Shown here in pieces: positions 61,926-64,000 of a DNA stretch of 64,000 bases; position 1 is the first letter of the stretch, and every line of letters starts with the position of its first letter. The notes beneath the pieces were generated by a model, which was given only the letters and a program-made list of their open reading frames with translations, did no database searches and was not told the origin of the DNA. A program made the translations under genes and the position numbers. This DNA comes from Clostridioides difficile (GTDB lineage: Bacteria > Bacillota > Clostridia > Peptostreptococcales > Peptostreptococcaceae), in assembly GCA_012955965.1 (NCBI GenBank), contig JABBZI010000001.1, forward strand, positions 124,001 through 188,000, written 5' to 3'.

Positions 61926-62948
61926 CTAATCATTTGCCAACATTAAATAGATAAAGTATGGCACTCCTATTATAGAAACTACTATACCCACTGGTATTTC
62001 TATAGGTGCCAGAATATTTCTAGATATCGTATCTGCTACTAAAAGTAATAATGTTCCTATCAGTGCTGATACTGGTATTAATCTTTTATGTTTTGGTCCT
62101 ATTATTTTTCTACCTATATGTGGAGCTATTAAACCTAAAAATGAAATACTACCCGCTACTGCTGTAGATACACCAGATAAAATTACTGCATATATTATAA
62201 GTCTTCTTCTTTGTTTTTCTACTTCTACACCAAGACTCGTAGATACTTCATCACCCAAGTTTAAAACATCTATATACTTTGCTTTATACATAGTTATACC
62301 CATAAAAACTACTATAAATGGAAGTACAGCTATCACATATTTCCAACTAGTCCCCCAAATACTACCTGATGTCCATGCCATAACTCTATTAAACTCTTGT
62401 GTTGTAAATTTCAATTGAAATATCGTCAAAATTGAAGTAAAAGCTATGTTTATACCTATACCAATCAGTAGTAGTCTTGAAGAATTTATACCACCTTTCC
62501 ATGCAAGAGAATATATAAGAAAAGCTCCAAATAAAGCTCCTACAAGTGCAACAACTGGCATTGTAAATACAGTAAGATTACTCATTCCTTCATAAACATT
62601 CCCATTCATAATGTATATATAAACGACTACAAATAATGCAGCACCTGAATTTATTCCCAAAATTCCAGAGTCTGCTAAATCATTCTTTGTAACACCTTGA
62701 AGTATTACACCTGCTGTTGATAATGCTGAACCAACCAAAAGAGCTATGACTATTCTTGGCAATCTCAATTTGAATATAGCAATTTCATGATTACGTTGAC
62801 CTTGACCTAAAAAAGTCTTTATAACATCCATTGGTTCTATAGAAAATGAGCCCATGTTTAAACTCACTAGAAAAGTGACAAAAATAAGTACCACTAAAAT
62901 TGATACAACAAGCAATGTTTTTGAATTGTTTTTCATAATATTTTTCAT
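61926..62948 (-). CDS. fhuG: ABC importer permease (FecCD family), second subunit
   Basis: 340 aa, about nine to ten membrane segments. Typical FecCD marks RLPRIVIALLVGSALSTAGV, ILQGVTKNDLADSGILGINS, GLIAPHIGRKIIGP (ATPase-contacting EAA-like loop) and the ending GIVVSIIGVPYFIYLM. Follows the paralogous permease gene with 5 bases between. The pair forms the transmembrane heterodimer. Confidence 0.87.
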   Translation of the reverse strand: MKNIMKNNSKTLLVVSILVVLIFVTFLVSLNMGSFSIEPMDVIKTFLGQGQRNHEIAIFKLRLPRIVIALLVGSALSTAGVILQGVTKNDLADSGILGINSGAALFVVVYIYIMNGNVYEGMSNLTVFTMPVVALVGALFGAFLIYSLAWKGGINSSRLLLIGIGINIAFTSILTIFQLKFTTQEFNRVMAWTSGSIWGTSWKYVIAVLPFIVVFMGITMYKAKYIDVLNLGDEVSTSLGVEVEKQRRRLIIYAVILSGVSTAVAGSISFLGLIAPHIGRKIIGPKHKRLIPVSALIGTLLLLVADTISRNILAPIEIPVGIVVSIIGVPYFIYLMLAND

Positions 62949-62953
62949 AGTAC

Positions 62954-63967
62954 TTATTTTTCCCCCTTTCTAACAAGGTATATAAATATTGGCACTCCTA
63001 TAAGCGCTGTTATAGAACCTACTGGTGTCTCATATGGAGGATTTATCATCCTACTTAATATATCTGTATATACAAGCAATACAGCTCCTAGAACTAGAGA
63101 ACTTGGTATTATATACTTATAATCTGAGCCTACTATTCCTTTAGCTATTTGAGGAACTATAAGACCTATAAAAATAATATTACCAGACACCGAAACAGAT
63201 GCCCCAGTCATTAATATTACAAGTATTATACATATGAATCTAATAATATTAGTTTTTTGACCTAATCCTATTGCTACTTCTTCTCCAAGGCTTAATATAG
63301 TTATTCTTGGAGCCATAACCATAGCTAATATAAATCCAATACCACCAGCTATAAATAATAACTTTACACCTTCCCAATTTACTCCTACAAGACCACCTGA
63401 TATCCAGAAGCTCAATTGTTGGGATAGATTAAAATACATAGATATCGCTGATGCTAAAGAAATTAACAGTGTCCCAAGTGCTACTCCTGCAAGAGCTAAT
63501 TTTACATTATTAACTCTTCCTCTTGACTTAGAACTTATAAAATATATAAATAATCCACTTATACTTGCTCCGATAAATGCAAACATCATTACACTAAAGC
63601 TTCCATGTATAAGCTGAGGAAGTTTTTTTTGAAGTACTAGTGATATTGCAATTGCAAATGTAGCCCCTTGTGTAATACCTATAACAGAAGGTTCAGCTAT
63701 AGGATTTCTTGTTATCCCCTGCATTATTGCCCCAGAAACTGCTAAAAAGCCTCCAACAAGTGCTGCTGCTATTGCCCTTGGAAGTCTAACATCCTTTACT
63801 ATTCTCATATTTATTCCATCTTCCATTTTTATTAAACTATCTATAACAGTAGATAGATTCATATTTTTTGCCCCAATAGCTATGGATAATACAATTCCAA
63901 GTACAAGTACAACTATACTTACTAATATCAACAAATAAGTTAAATTTTTTTTACTAAACTTAGTCAA
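62954..63967 (-). CDS. fhuB: ABC importer permease (FecCD family), first subunit
   Basis: 337 aa. Starts with a TTG codon after GGAGG (8 bases), no in-frame ATG nearby fits as well. Marks: RLPRAIAAALVGGFLAVSGA, IMQGITRNPIAEPSVIGITQ, GLIVPQIAKGIVG and TPVGSITALIGVPIFIYL. The substrate-binding lipoprotein is expected just beyond the right edge; bases 63968-64000 hold only the spacer and ribosome site. Confidence 0.87.
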   Translation of the reverse strand: MTKFSKKNLTYLLILVSIVVLVLGIVLSIAIGAKNMNLSTVIDSLIKMEDGINMRIVKDVRLPRAIAAALVGGFLAVSGAIMQGITRNPIAEPSVIGITQGATFAIAISLVLQKKLPQLIHGSFSVMMFAFIGASISGLFIYFISSKSRGRVNNVKLALAGVALGTLLISLASAISMYFNLSQQLSFWISGGLVGVNWEGVKLLFIAGGIGFILAMVMAPRITILSLGEEVAIGLGQKTNIIRFICIILVILMTGASVSVSGNIIFIGLIVPQIAKGIVGSDYKYIIPSSLVLGAVLLVYTDILSRMINPPYETPVGSITALIGVPIFIYLVRKGEK

Positions 63968-64000
63968 TTATCCTACCTCCTTCTCCCTTTTAATCGTTAG

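Overview
The window is low-GC Firmicutes DNA with AGGAGG-type ribosome binding sites, AT-rich spacers and strongly A/T-ended codons. The gene content (dlt operon with dltD first, fused phnX-phnW, two sigma-54 activators, many amino-acid and nucleobase genes, rubrerythrin, no sign of an outer membrane) fits a peptostreptococcal anaerobe, most likely Clostridioides difficile or a close relative. That naming rests on recognition of gene families and order, not on a database search. No rRNA, tRNA, CRISPR array, transposase or prophage gene was seen.

Layout. 0-7.4 kb: 5' part of serS; an XRE-cupin regulator with an amidohydrolase and a nitrilase; a divergent MarR/acrylyl-CoA-reductase-like pair with two clear operators; rubrerythrin; a truncated nucleotidyltransferase. 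7.5-9.9 kb: a MerR-like yhbD homologue with two bactofilins. 10-13 kb: a fused phosphonatase/AEP transaminase (phnXW) under a DeoR regulator. 13.2-17.6 kb: the D-alanylation operon dltD-dltX-dltA-dltB-dltC, including the 48-codon dltX. 17.7-22.6 kb: two Gfo/Idh oxidoreductases, a CmpB-type membrane protein, a HAD phosphatase and a CBS/CorC membrane protein.

22.8-39.3 kb is the most unusual part: about 14 same-strand genes, probably one transcription unit, starting from an excellent sigma-A promoter and a roughly 245-nt structured leader. It encodes two NCS2 nucleobase permeases, a molybdenum hydroxylase without FAD subunit, an SDR, a homologue of methanogen methenyl-tetrahydromethanopterin cyclohydrolase (Mch), a complete TPP/lipoyl dehydrogenase complex (E1a, E1b, E2, E3), a deaminase-like amidohydrolase, a RibD/DHFR-fold reductase, a small ABM-fold protein and an Fe-S flavoprotein. 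Transport, ring hydroxylation, deamination, pteridine-type chemistry and side-chain cleavage to acyl-CoA together suggest an undescribed catabolic route for a pterin- or purine-like heterocycle. The substrate is inference.

40-46.7 kb: an M19 dipeptidase, two membrane proteins (one DUF5058) and a D-aminoacylase follow a -24/-12 promoter and an adjacent sigma-54 activator; they look like a system for D-amino-acid-containing peptides or N-acyl-D-amino acids. 47-54.9 kb: MarR plus MFS exporter, alpha/beta hydrolase, ferritin-like protein, tldD/pmbA and an FAD oxidoreductase. 55-59.6 kb: a PrpR-type sigma-54 activator, a second -24/-12 promoter, and kdgT plus split uxaA. 59.8-64 kb: a MATE exporter and an ABC importer of the siderophore/FecCD class, cut by the window edge.
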